A stretch of DNA of 33,193 nt, from the NCBI GenBank assembly GCA_903908495.1, contig CAIVSK010000059.1, positions 1 to 33,193 on the forward strand, written 5' to 3'. The notes below the pieces were generated by a model. It was not told the DNA's origin and did no database searches. It saw only the letters and a list, made by a program, of their open reading frames with translations. Of this stretch, positions 1-7,249 are shown piece by piece (position 1 is the first letter of the stretch; the number at the start of each line of letters is the position of its first letter). The translations under genes were made by a program, and so were the position numbers. The DNA is from Akkermansiaceae bacterium (GTDB lineage Bacteria; Verrucomicrobiota; Verrucomicrobiia; Verrucomicrobiales; Akkermansiaceae).

Positions 1-89
1 AGAGCCGTGTGCTTGAAGCCTGCGGCATGGAGACCCAAAGCAAGACCACCGGCACCTGAGAACAGTTCAATTGATTGCAGCGCATTCAT
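1..89 (-). CDS. DNA (cytosine-5-)methyltransferase, N-terminal fragment (runs off left edge)
   Basis: Reading the minus strand from an ATG at 89 gives about 29 residues starting MNALQSIELFSGAGGLALG and continuing LHAAGFKHTA before the window ends. The FSGAGGLALG stretch is motif I (the S-adenosylmethionine-binding loop) of C5-cytosine methyltransferases of the Dcm/HpaII type, which in that family sits within the first 10-20 residues. The start is therefore well placed and only the N-terminus is present. The enzyme would methylate C5 of cytosine in a short DNA target, either as an orphan enzyme or as half of a restriction-modification system. The catalytic Pro-Cys motif and the target-recognition domain lie outside the window, so specificity and completeness cannot be judged. 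No Shine-Dalgarno is visible, and a TTGACA box lies about 30 nt upstream. Confidence 0.85.
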   Translation of the reverse strand, partial: MNALQSIELFSGAGGLALGLHAAGFKHTA

Positions 90-100
90 GGTGTTACAAT
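71..100 (+). promoter_or_regulatory. Candidate sigma70-type promoter for a short plus-strand RNA
   Basis: TTGATT at 71-76 and TACAAT at 95-100 are separated by 18 nt, giving 4/6 and 5/6 matches to the -35 and -10 consensus. Initiation would fall near 107. The promoter lies over the first codons of the methyltransferase on the other strand and points at the intrinsic terminator at 163-189. This is inferred from sequence only. Confidence 0.35.
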
Positions 101-125
101 GAACACTCTGAGACGGGCATGTCAA
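96..125 (-). promoter_or_regulatory. Candidate promoter of the methyltransferase gene
   Basis: On the minus strand a perfect TTGACA (plus coordinates 120-125) is followed after 18 nt by a weak CATTGT (96-101). The -35 box ends 30 nt before the ATG at 89, so transcription would begin at or next to the start codon, suggesting a leaderless mRNA. The proposed -10 overlaps the -10 of the opposing plus-strand promoter, so the two could compete. Confidence 0.3.
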
Positions 126-189
126 GGGCGCTATGGCCAATTTTTTGCCACGGCGAGAGGTTCCGACTGACGACGAGTCGGTTTTTTTT
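107..189 (+). ncRNA. Candidate small RNA, about 80 nt, divergent from the methyltransferase
   Basis: A promoter-like pair at 71-100 and a textbook intrinsic terminator at 163-189 bracket a stretch with no credible reading frame. Inside it, TGGC at 134-137 and GCCA at 147-150 can pair around a T-rich loop. The predicted transcript does not match an RNA family I recognise. It could be a regulator of the divergent methyltransferase, a short leader peptide transcript, or the end of a transcript starting inside the methyltransferase gene. The terminator is the solid part; the RNA is inference. Confidence 0.3.
163..189 (+). terminator. Rho-independent terminator
   Basis: The stem CCGACT (163-168) pairs with AGTCGG (176-181) around a 7-nt loop and is followed directly by eight T residues (182-189). 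This is the best intrinsic terminator in the window. It works only for plus-strand transcription, yet no plus-strand gene lies upstream of it in the window. Confidence 0.75.
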
Positions 190-563
190 GCAGGCGGCTT
201 TGAAGGGCTTCGAGGAGACACGGCCATAGGAAGAAACGCGGAAGTACTACGAGGTGCGTGGTTCATATCAGCGGGGTGCCGAGTGTCAAGTGGGAAGGTG
301 GCCTTATGACCGCCGACCGCCTGGGGTCCTTCCATGGGTCCCCGCATGAAGCCCCCAGTTGGGGTGCGACCCAGCGCTTTGCGCTGCGGATTGGGGGAAA
401 TAAATGTTTGCCGCGTGGCCCGGCTGGAAGCATTCTCAACGGGTTCGCCCGTCCCCTCCCGATCATGGAAATTGAAGTCAGCATCGTTTGTGAAGATTCC
501 GCGCGCCGCAGCTCAGGTTCTCGCGCCATTGGCTCACCGTCGGCATTCGTCGAAGGACCTGGC
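190..563. other. Non-coding stretch upstream of the hydrolase
   Basis: Between the terminator and the hydrolase start I see no convincing gene. A reading frame open from a GTG at 258 is in frame with the hydrolase, but its 102 codons encode a low-complexity sequence with no domain and precede an obvious signal peptide, so it is not taken as coding. A compact hairpin, CAGCGC (372-377) and GCGCTG (381-386) around TTT, sits in the middle and may be a dispersed repeat. No clear promoter for the hydrolase was found. Confidence 0.5.
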
Positions 564-1484
564 ATGGCAAATTCCGGGCGCGGACCGGGCCGGGCGCGGC
601 CTGTCCGGCCGATGCAAGGCCTGGTCCTCGCGCTGCTGCTGGCGGCGGGTGGTGTCGGCACCCAGGCGGCCGCCGCGCCGGCGATCATCAAGAACCTGGC
701 CTATGTGCCGCACGGCCACGAGCGCCAGAAGCTGGATCTTTTCAGCCCCCCGAACGTCACCGGGGAGGCGCCGTTGCTGGTTTGGATTCACGGCGGCGCG
801 TGGACGGAAGGCAGCAAGGAGAACTGCCCGGCCGTTGGCTTGGTGGAGAAGGGCTGGGTGGTGGCCAGCCTGAACTATCGGTTCAGCCAACACGCCGTCT
901 TTCCGGCCCAACTCGAAGACTGCAAGGCCGCGCTGCGGTTTTTGCGGGCCCATGCGGCCGACTATCATATCGACAAAACCCGGGTGGTCGTCTGGGGCGC
1001 AAGCGCCGGCGGCCATCTTGTCGCACTGCTGGGCGTGACCGGTAAAACCCGGGATTTTGATGTGGGTGAAAATCTCGAGCAATCCAGCGCGGTCTCCTGT
1101 GTCATCGATTGGTTTGGCCCCACCGACTTTCTGCATTGGGGTGCCGGTTCGGTCATCAAGCCGCAAAACAAGGATGATGTGGTCGCCAGGTTGTTTGGCG
1201 GCCCGGTGGCGGATCACCTCGAATTGGCGAAAAAGGGCAGCCCTATCACGTGGGTCAGCAAGGACAGCGCGCCCATTCTCATCATGCATGGCGACAAGGA
1301 TCCGCTGGTCCCCTTGCAGCAAAGCCAGACCTTCGCCGCTGCCTTGGGCAAGGCGGGCGTGCCTTGCACGCTCCAGGTCTATCCGGGACAAGGCCATGGC
1401 GGCCCAAGCTTCAACGATGACGCCGCCCGCAAACTCATGACCGAATTCGTGGAAAAAAACCTGCCGCCACCCGTAGCCAAATAG
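564..1484 (+). CDS. Secreted alpha/beta hydrolase (BD-FAE/carboxylesterase-like)
   Basis: This 306-residue protein belongs to the alpha/beta-hydrolase fold, close to the esterase/lipase and bacterial feruloyl-esterase-like group that cleaves ester bonds in plant-derived or acylated substrates. Visible motifs are the oxyanion-hole HGGAW at 76-80, the nucleophile elbow GASAG with Ser147, an acidic residue in GDKDPLVP (Asp246), and His278 in GQGHGG, which complete a Ser-Asp-His triad. A hydrophobic segment at about 17-38 ending in an alanine-rich stretch looks like a signal peptide, so the enzyme is probably periplasmic or secreted. ATG at 564 is chosen because AAGGA lies 6 nt upstream; ATG at 612 would put the signal peptide nearer the N-terminus and is a possible alternative. 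It stands alone, convergent with the VanZ-like gene. The true substrate cannot be told from sequence. Confidence 0.85.
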   Translation: MANSGRGPGRARPVRPMQGLVLALLLAAGGVGTQAAAAPAIIKNLAYVPHGHERQKLDLFSPPNVTGEAPLLVWIHGGAWTEGSKENCPAVGLVEKGWVVASLNYRFSQHAVFPAQLEDCKAALRFLRAHAADYHIDKTRVVVWGASAGGHLVALLGVTGKTRDFDVGENLEQSSAVSCVIDWFGPTDFLHWGAGSVIKPQNKDDVVARLFGGPVADHLELAKKGSPITWVSKDSAPILIMHGDKDPLVPLQQSQTFAAALGKAGVPCTLQVYPGQGHGGPSFNDDAARKLMTEFVEKNLPPPVAK

Positions 1485-1488
1485 TCCG

Positions 1489-1507
1489 GGTGGCTGGCTC
1501 CAGCACC
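1489..1507. terminator. Candidate bidirectional terminator hairpin between convergent genes
   Basis: GGTG and CTG (1489-1492, 1494-1496) can pair with CAG and CACC (1501-1507) around GCTC with one bulged G. It fills the 28-nt gap between the hydrolase stop and the VanZ-like stop. There is no T-tract, so the call is tentative. Confidence 0.3.
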
Positions 1508-1512
1508 GATGG

Positions 1513-1911
1513 TCACGCCCGGCGCCAGCTGAGAAAGCGCCGCCGCAGTATGCTGGCAGTGAATTGGCCGAGGCTGAGTCCGGCGAGGTCGGCGAGCCAG
1601 TCGAAGAAATCGCAGGTGCGGGCGGGGATGAACGCCTGGGAGAGTTCCTCCAGCGACAGCACGACGAGCAGCACCAGTGTGACGAGCGTGAAAATGCGCG
1701 TTAGCCGGGTGCCGGGGCGCGGCGGGATCGCCAGATTGCACAGCAAGGCCAGCGTGCTGGTCAGGCCGAGGTGACCGAATTTATCGCCATAGGGGATGCT
1801 GCCGATAAACGCCCACCATTGGTCGCCTTCGCCGCGATCCGCGATGCACACCAGCATGATGAAGAAAGTGATGAAGGCCAGGGCAGCCAGCCGGATGAGG
1901 TTGCGTTGCAT
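1513..1911 (-). CDS. VanZ-like family membrane protein
   Basis: The 132-residue product starts MQRNLIRLAA and has about four hydrophobic segments. It carries the VanZ-family pattern: a conserved D-K-x-x-H near the second segment (YGDKFGHLG), a Glu-rich helix (SLEELSQAF), and a closing aspartate-rich loop (CDFFDWLADLAG). VanZ proteins are small inner-membrane proteins; the founding member gives teicoplanin resistance in enterococci, but most bacterial homologues have no proven role. An upstream extension of the frame to 2058 is open, but the ATG at 1911 puts the first membrane helix at the N-terminus as expected. There is no clear Shine-Dalgarno. The gene is divergent from pduS and shows no evident functional tie to it. 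Confidence 0.8.
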   Translation of the reverse strand: MQRNLIRLAALAFITFFIMLVCIADRGEGDQWWAFIGSIPYGDKFGHLGLTSTLALLCNLAIPPRPGTRLTRIFTLVTLVLLVVLSLEELSQAFIPARTCDFFDWLADLAGLSLGQFTASILRRRFLSWRRA

Positions 1912-2159
1912 GGAGGATGGGTTGAAACTCGCAGGCGCTGGCACCACCGCCCGCAGTGCCAACCATCGGCCCGTTGCCGCAAGTCGGCGAATTGCCCACA
2001 CCCGTGACTGCGCCGAATCGGACGCCTTGTCAACTCGCGACACTCGCGCCGCTTCCAATTTCCATGCCGCTGCCCAGAGTGCGGATTATGGATTGAAATT
2101 TCCCTCATGTCCGCCATGTTGAGCGCCGCCGCTATCCTCAATCCCCACCTCCCCACCTC

Positions 2160-3479
2160 ATGTCACTCGTCACTCAAGTGCGCAACGCCGGCGTCGTCGG
2201 AGCTGGCGGCGGCGGCTTTCCCGCTCACATCAAGCTGGTCGCCAAGGCCGACACCGTGATTGCCAACGGCGCGGAATGCGAACCTCTTCTCCACAAGGAT
2301 GCCGCCGTGCTCCAACACCGCGCCGCCGAAGTGGTGCGCGGCATCCTCCTGTGTGCCGACGCAGTGGGCGCCGCCGACGTGGTCATCGCCATCAAGGCCA
2401 AGAAAAAACACGCGGTGGCCGCCGTTGAGGCCGCCTGTGCCGGCACCCGGGTGCGGGTCCATTTGTTGGATGACTACTACCCGGCCGGTGATGAATACGA
2501 CTTGGTCCACTCGGTCACCGGTCGGTTGATTCCGCCCGCCGGGCTGCCGATCCACGTGGGAGTGGTGGTGCAAAACGTGGAGACGCTGGCCAATATCGCC
2601 GCCGCCGCCGCCGGCCGGCCGGTGATTCGCAAGACTCTAACCATCGCCGGAGCGGTGCGCGAGCCGGCCACTTTCGAGGTGCCGCTGGGCATTTCGCTGC
2701 GCGAGTGCATTGCCGCAGCCGGCGGTGCCACCGTCGCGGATCCGGTGCTCAACCTCGGCGGCATGATGATGGGCGAAACCACCACCGATCTCGACCGGCC
2801 GGTGACCAAGACCACCGCCGGAGTCATCGTGTTGCCGCGCGATCATCACGTGATGGAGCGCAAGCTCAAGCCTGCGCAGTTGCAGGCCGCCATCGGCAAG
2901 TCCGCCTGCGACCAGTGCCGCTATTGCACCGAGTTTTGCCCGCGCTTCCTGTTGGGTTACGCGGTGGAACCCCACCAGGTGATGCGCTCGCTGGGCTTCA
3001 CCGCCACCGGCTCTGAACGCTTCAGTGAATGGGCCGGCCTGTGCTGCTCGTGCGGTTTGTGCACCCTTTATGCCTGCCCCGAGCAACTCTATCCAAAGGA
3101 AGCCTGCGACGACTCGAAAGCCGTGCTGCGCGCCAAGGGCTGGAAATGGACCGGTGCCACCAGCGTCGAGGTCCACCCGATGCACGACGGCCGCCGCGTG
3201 CCCGTCAAGAGTCTGATGAAACGTCTCGGCATCGCGGACTACGACCATCCAGCCCCGCTGCGGGAGGGCGTCCTAACAACCAGTCGCGCCGTGCTGCCAC
3301 TCAAACAACACGCCGGCCCGCCGGCGCTGGCCAAAGTCACCGTCGGCCAAACCGTCGCCGCCGGCCAAGTGCTGGCCGAGCCCGCGCCCGATGCCCTGGG
3401 AGCCATCCTGCACGCGCCTTTCGCCGCCACCGTCGCGGCAGTCACCGACAGCACCATTATCCTGACCCTTTTATCATGA
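2160..3479 (+). CDS. pduS: PduS-like microcompartment electron-transfer protein (RnfC/SLBB/2x[4Fe-4S])
   Basis: This 439-residue protein matches the layout and length (about 450) of PduS, the flavin and iron-sulfur protein that recycles cofactors in metabolic microcompartments such as the propanediol-utilisation organelle. The N-terminus has the Complex I 51-kDa/RnfC-like glycine-rich segment (VGAGGGGFPAH, 13-23) and the NGAECEPLL motif. An SLBB-type domain follows near 160-195. Two cysteine clusters bind [4Fe-4S] centres: CDQCRYCTEFCP, and CCSCGLCTLYACP about 45 residues later. A C-terminal barrel-sandwich domain ends the protein. In Salmonella, PduS reduces cobalamin for diol dehydratase and binds PduT; here the electron acceptor is unknown. 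The stop overlaps the pduT start (ATGA), so the two are coupled. No aldehyde dehydrogenase, phosphotransacylase or dehydratase gene is in the window. The symbol is by similarity, not by operon context. Confidence 0.85.
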   Translation: MSLVTQVRNAGVVGAGGGGFPAHIKLVAKADTVIANGAECEPLLHKDAAVLQHRAAEVVRGILLCADAVGAADVVIAIKAKKKHAVAAVEAACAGTRVRVHLLDDYYPAGDEYDLVHSVTGRLIPPAGLPIHVGVVVQNVETLANIAAAAAGRPVIRKTLTIAGAVREPATFEVPLGISLRECIAAAGGATVADPVLNLGGMMMGETTTDLDRPVTKTTAGVIVLPRDHHVMERKLKPAQLQAAIGKSACDQCRYCTEFCPRFLLGYAVEPHQVMRSLGFTATGSERFSEWAGLCCSCGLCTLYACPEQLYPKEACDDSKAVLRAKGWKWTGATSVEVHPMHDGRRVPVKSLMKRLGIADYDHPAPLREGVLTTSRAVLPLKQHAGPPALAKVTVGQTVAAGQVLAEPAPDALGAILHAPFAATVAAVTDSTIILTLLS

Positions 3480-4027
3480 ACGACCGCGCCATTGGACTCA
3501 TCGAACTCACCAGCATCGCCGCCGGCTTTCTGGTTGCCGACACCATGCTCAAGGCGTCGAACGTGAAGCTGCTGCTATCGCGCTCGATTTGCTCCGGCAA
3601 GTACATGGTCCTCATCGGTGGCGACGTCGCGGCGGTCGGGGCCGCCGTGCACGCCGGTTGCACCGCCGCCAAGGGCTGCCTCATCGATCAATTCGTCATT
3701 CCCAGTGTCCACCCCGACGTGTTCGCGGCGCTCGCCCGCTCACGCCCGGTCGAGCCCACCGGGGCGCTCGGCATTCTCGAATCGTTCAACGTCGCCAACC
3801 TGATTGAAGCGGCCGACACCGCGGTCAAGGCCGCCAATGTCACGTTGTTGGAAATCCGTCTGGCCATGGCCCTCGGCGGCAAGGCCTTCGCCACTTTCAC
3901 CGGCGATGTGTCATCGGTGCAAGCCGCCGTCGATGCCGGCCGCGCGGTCATCGCCGGTGCCGGCTTGCTGGTCAACGCGGTGGTCATTGCCCGCCCCCAC
4001 CCGGACGTCTATCGCGAGCTGATCTAG
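3476..4027 (+). CDS. pduT: PduT-like tandem-BMC shell protein with Fe-S cysteine
   Basis: The 183-residue product contains two BMC shell domains in tandem, at about 1-90 (starting MNDRAIGLIELTS) and 95-183 (starting GALGILESF). This is the BMC-T arrangement that forms pseudohexameric trimers in bacterial microcompartment shells. It matches PduT closely: the SICSGK segment corresponds to the ICPGK loop of PduT, whose single cysteine (Cys38 in Salmonella) from each of three subunits ligates a [4Fe-4S] cluster at the trimer pore. The second domain keeps the NVTL and RPHPD signatures. The ATG overlaps the pduS stop by 4 nt. PduT and PduS are known partners that pass electrons across the shell, so this pair is a plausible electron conduit. 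The start MNDRAIG is the canonical family start. Confidence 0.9.
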   Translation: MNDRAIGLIELTSIAAGFLVADTMLKASNVKLLLSRSICSGKYMVLIGGDVAAVGAAVHAGCTAAKGCLIDQFVIPSVHPDVFAALARSRPVEPTGALGILESFNVANLIEAADTAVKAANVTLLEIRLAMALGGKAFATFTGDVSSVQAAVDAGRAVIAGAGLLVNAVVIARPHPDVYRELI

Positions 4028-4196
4028 GCCGCTGCTCATTTCACGGTGTGCCAGACCATGGTTGAACCAAGCAGAACAGCTGGTTTGAGGTGCCGGTGAC
4101 CACCCATTGCTGGACTGTGTTGCGGGATGGGCGCTGATAGCCGGCAATGCTCAGGTTGCGCTTGCCGGCGGCGGGATTCAGCGACAGCTTGCGGGC

Positions 4197-4760
4197 ATGC
4201 CCATTGTGCTTGCATCTGGATCCCCCCGGCGTCGCGACCTGCTGACGCAGGCCGGGCTTGAGTTTGAGGTGGTGGTTTCTCCCGCTGAGGAAATCCACGA
4301 CCCGTCATTGCGGCCGGACCGCCTGTGCGAGGGCAACGCGATTCTTAAAGCCGCGGCGGTGGCGCTCAGCCACCCGCACGCGACGGTCATCGGAGCGGAC
4401 ACCCTGGTGTTCATCGATGCCGACGCGCTGGGCAAACCGGCCGATCTGGAGGAGGCGCGGGCGATGTTGCGGCGCTTGTCTGGGCGCGCCCACACCGTCT
4501 GCACCGGCGTCTGCGTGATCCGGCCGGGTGGGGCGGTGGAGGCGTTTCACGAGCTGAGTGAGGTGGTGTTCCGGGTGCTGGATGACGCGGCTATCGACGC
4601 CTATTTTGCCCTCGTGGACCCGCTCGACAAGGCCGGTGCGTACGGCATCCAGGTCCACGGCGAACGGATCGTGGCGGAAATCCGCGGCAGTTTTGAAAAC
4701 GTCATGGGTCTGCCGGTGGCCCGCCTGCTGGAAGTGCTCGGCGACACCACAAACGCCTGA
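4197..4760 (+). CDS. maf: Maf-family nucleoside triphosphate pyrophosphatase
   Basis: A 187-residue Maf/YhdE-type protein. Maf enzymes hydrolyse nucleoside triphosphates, including modified or non-canonical ones such as dTTP, UTP or m7GTP, to monophosphates, which keeps them out of nucleic acids; they were first linked to septum formation. The family signature ASGSPRRRDLL sits at 6-16, the acidic AEE at 30-32, the catalytic-region GADTLVF at 66-72, followed by LGKP and HTVCTG. The ATG at 4197 places SxSPRR at the expected distance from the N-terminus; earlier in-frame codons from 4107 add no domain. The downstream peptidase gene begins 2 nt after the stop, so they are probably co-transcribed. 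Which nucleotide is preferred cannot be settled by eye. Confidence 0.93.
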   Translation: MPIVLASGSPRRRDLLTQAGLEFEVVVSPAEEIHDPSLRPDRLCEGNAILKAAAVALSHPHATVIGADTLVFIDADALGKPADLEEARAMLRRLSGRAHTVCTGVCVIRPGGAVEAFHELSEVVFRVLDDAAIDAYFALVDPLDKAGAYGIQVHGERIVAEIRGSFENVMGLPVARLLEVLGDTTNA

Positions 4761-4762
4761 CC

Positions 4763-5512
4763 ATGAACAAATTTCTTCCAGCCCCTGTCTTTCCCTTCCC
4801 GTCCGCACGATGTCGGGTTTTGTCCTTGGGTCCTCTGGTTGCGCTCGCACTCGCGGGGGAATGGGTGGTGGCGGCCCCTTCAGGGGCTGGCAGTCCGCTC
4901 CTCCGTGAGGCCACCCATGAATTCACCACCATGTCGGACACCCTCTACCAGCACCAAACGCGGGTCGATCGGGCTGCCGGCAGCTACCGCTATGATTGCG
5001 TCGGTTTGGTGTCGTACGCGCTCAAGCAGGCGGCACCGCAGGCGTGGGCATCCGCTGCCGCCGGCACTGGCATCGCCAAAGGCCGTATCCCAAGCCCGCC
5101 GCGCTACCGGGCTTTCCTTGCCAATCTGGCCGACGAGCCGCAAGCGGGGTGGGCAGCGGTCGCCACCGCCGCGGAATTGCGCCCCGGCGATGTGGTCGCA
5201 TGGGAGCACAAAACCGACACCGCCGTGGGCCATGCCGTGATCATCCGCTCAACCCCGGTGGCCGGGCCCGACGGGTCGTGGCTGGTGGAGGTGTACGATT
5301 CAACCTCGTCGCCGCACAGCGACGATTCGCGGAGCGGTGACCCGCGCGCCCAAGTGCTGGACTCCACCGGTCGCCGCAGCGGCCTCGGGCATGGCCTGAT
5401 GGTGTTGCTGGCCGACCCCGTCAGCGGTGTGCTCACCGGCTTGCGCTGGAGTCGGAAGGCCAAGGCCATCACCGTTCCCATCGCCGCCGGCCGCCCCATT
5501 GCCACGCCCTGA
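4763..5512 (+). CDS. Exported NlpC/P60-like cysteine peptidase or amidase
   Basis: A 249-residue protein with a hydrophobic segment at 18-38 ending in VVAAPSG, consistent with a signal peptide. The body shows the papain-like NlpC/P60 (or CHAP-like) pattern: YRYDCVGLVSYAL puts the nucleophile Cys79 at a helix start, and GDVVAWE followed by VGHAVII supplies His157. These enzymes usually cleave peptide bonds in peptidoglycan stem peptides in the periplasm. The flanking sequence is proline- and alanine-rich, and the C-terminus is basic with no extra cell-wall-binding domain. The start lies 2 nt after the maf stop, implying translational coupling. Assignment to NlpC/P60 rather than another papain-like amidase is from motif reading only. 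Confidence 0.7.
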   Translation: MNKFLPAPVFPFPSARCRVLSLGPLVALALAGEWVVAAPSGAGSPLLREATHEFTTMSDTLYQHQTRVDRAAGSYRYDCVGLVSYALKQAAPQAWASAAAGTGIAKGRIPSPPRYRAFLANLADEPQAGWAAVATAAELRPGDVVAWEHKTDTAVGHAVIIRSTPVAGPDGSWLVEVYDSTSSPHSDDSRSGDPRAQVLDSTGRRSGLGHGLMVLLADPVSGVLTGLRWSRKAKAITVPIAAGRPIATP

Positions 5513-5615
5513 TTGCGGCAGGATTGGGGGCCGCGGGCGGCAAAGCCTGGCTCAGGGTCGATGCAAGCGCATAAATCGCATTGCTGTGGGACCTCGATCC
5601 GGTCAACACTCCGCC

Positions 5616-6581
5616 ATGCCGCCGTCGCCTCGCTACCCGCTCATCTTCAACCCCAAGGCACGCAGCCAACGGGGCCGGCGGGCGCAGCGGTTTTTGGCAG
5701 GCAAGGCCGCCTGCGTCGAGTTGTTCGCCACCGGCCACGAGGACGAGGCGCGCCAACTTGCGGCCAGCTTCGCGGCGGCCGGCGCGCCGGTGGTCATCGC
5801 CGCCGGCGGTGATGGCACCCTCAATGCGGTGGTGCGGGGGCTGGCTGGATCTAACACGGCATTGGCGGTCCTGCCCACCGGCACCATGAATGTTTTCGCC
5901 CGTGAGATCGGTATCCCGGCGGGCAATCTGGCCCGCGCCTTCGAGGTGATCGAACGCGGGTTTGTTCGGGAAATCGATCTGTTTGAGGCCAACCAAGTGC
6001 CGTTTGTGCAGATGGCCGGGGTGGGGATTGACGCCAAGGTGATAGAAGCGACCAGCTGGGCGTCGAAGAAGGCGCTGGGACCGCTGGCCTATCTGCTGAC
6101 GGCGGTGAAGGTGCTCGGCGAGCATCCGCCGCAGATCGAGGTGATCTGTGCCGATGGGCGGCGCGAAACCGGGGTGGCGGTGCTGGCGGGCAATGGCAGG
6201 CTGTACGGCGGGCCGTTCGAATTTTTCCGCAAGGCGGACAACCAGGACTCGCTGCTGGACGTGTTGGTATACAAAGAGGAAGGCTACCGGCTGCTGTTGG
6301 ATTTGCTGCGCGGGCTGGCGGCGGGAGGGCTGGATTTGGTGTCGTCGGCGAGCTACCTGCAGACGAGCGGATTCACGGTGCGGGCGGATTGCGAGGTGCC
6401 GGTGGAGGTGGACGGCGAGCTGCTCGGGCGCTTCAGCGAGATTCATTTTGAGCAGGCCAGCAAGCGGTTGCGGGTCATCGCCCCGGAGTTGCCGCTGCGT
6501 GGTGGATTTGTTGGAGCCGTCAAAAACCTGTTCCCGTGGCCGCGCCGGGCCGCCGATCCGCTGGCAACCCGCACGCCATGA
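5616..6581 (+). CDS. Diacylglycerol kinase-family lipid kinase (YegS/DagK/LCB5 type)
   Basis: The 321-residue product carries the diacylglycerol-kinase catalytic signature: the nucleotide-binding GGDGTLN at 64-70 and PTGTMNVFAREIG from 87, followed by the two-lobed C-terminal beta domain typical of YegS-like enzymes. Members phosphorylate lipid alcohols such as diacylglycerol, phosphatidylglycerol or sphingoid bases, returning them to phospholipid synthesis. ATG at 5616 is preferred because the upstream in-frame stretch overlaps the peptidase gene and is low complexity; NPKARS at 12-17 is the conserved first-strand motif of the family. The stop overlaps the sanA start (ATGA), so the two are coupled. 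A pgsA-type phosphatidyltransferase lies just beyond on the other strand. The lipid substrate is unknown. Confidence 0.9.
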   Translation: MPPSPRYPLIFNPKARSQRGRRAQRFLAGKAACVELFATGHEDEARQLAASFAAAGAPVVIAAGGDGTLNAVVRGLAGSNTALAVLPTGTMNVFAREIGIPAGNLARAFEVIERGFVREIDLFEANQVPFVQMAGVGIDAKVIEATSWASKKALGPLAYLLTAVKVLGEHPPQIEVICADGRRETGVAVLAGNGRLYGGPFEFFRKADNQDSLLDVLVYKEEGYRLLLDLLRGLAAGGLDLVSSASYLQTSGFTVRADCEVPVEVDGELLGRFSEIHFEQASKRLRVIAPELPLRGGFVGAVKNLFPWPRRAADPLATRTP

Positions 6582-7249
6582 CGGCCCAACCCACATCCCA
6601 ACTCCCCAACTGGCTCAAACGCCTGGGGCGCATCGCATTGGTGCTCGCCGTGGTGGGTTGCGGCGTGGTGGGCTATGCCAACATCACGGCGGTGTGGGCG
6701 TCGCGCGGGCGCTTGTTTGATGAGGTGGAAGCCATGCCGAAAACCCGCGTGGGGCTGGTGTTTGGCACCACCGACCGGGTCAACGGCTTGGAAAACCTCT
6801 ACTTCCGCTACCGCATCGATGCGGCGGCTAAGCTGTGGCAGGCCGGCAAGCTCGACACCCTCATCGTCTCCGGTGACAATTCCAGCAAGTACTACAACGA
6901 ACCCGGCAAAATGAAGCAGGCGCTCATCGAGCGCGGCATCCCGGCCGAGCGCATCGTTTGCGATTACGCCGGCTTGCGCACCTTCGATTCGGTGGTGCGC
7001 GCCAAGGAAATCTTCGGGCTCGACTCGATTGTTTTCATCAGCCAGCGGTTCCAGAACGAGCGCGCGATCTACCTGGCCCAAGCCAACGGCATCCATGCCA
7101 TCGGCTTCAACGCCCGCAGCGTGGAAACCCATGCCGGCCTCAAAACCCGGCTGCGCGAGGTCGCTGCCCGCGTCCTGATGTTGCTCGACGTCCATATCCT
7201 CGGCACCCGCCCGCATTTCCTCGGGGACAAGATCAGGCTGCCTGGTTAG
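6578..7249 (+). CDS. sanA: SanA-like DUF218 inner-membrane protein
   Basis: A 223-residue protein with one N-terminal transmembrane helix at about 17-37 and a periplasmic or cytoplasmic DUF218 domain. It closely follows Escherichia coli SanA: a GT after the first strand (VFGTT), YFRYRI, SGDNSSKYYNEP, DYAGLRTFDSVVRA, and QRFQNERAIYLA all have direct counterparts. SanA contributes to the envelope barrier against vancomycin at high temperature; the DUF218 domain of ElyC/SanA/YdcF is thought to act in envelope carbohydrate metabolism, but its reaction is not established. The ATG overlaps the stop of the lipid kinase gene by 4 nt. Its stop codon overlaps the stop of the convergent pgsA gene by 3 nt, leaving no space for a separate terminator. 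Confidence 0.9.
   Translation: MTAQPTSQLPNWLKRLGRIALVLAVVGCGVVGYANITAVWASRGRLFDEVEAMPKTRVGLVFGTTDRVNGLENLYFRYRIDAAAKLWQAGKLDTLIVSGDNSSKYYNEPGKMKQALIERGIPAERIVCDYAGLRTFDSVVRAKEIFGLDSIVFISQRFQNERAIYLAQANGIHAIGFNARSVETHAGLKTRLREVAARVLMLLDVHILGTRPHFLGDKIRLPG

Noticed and set aside
258-563. In-frame N-terminal extension of the hydrolase from a GTG at 258.
   Set aside because: The extra 102 codons have no domain, precede a signal peptide, and a better-spaced AAGGA lies just before the ATG at 564.
4041-4196. Minus-strand frame before maf ending in a Trp/Val-rich segment (WVVTGTSNQLF) that faintly resembles the C-terminus of an exported repeat protein.
   Set aside because: Too short, no start or domain, and it continues antisense into maf; perhaps a decayed remnant but not supportable.
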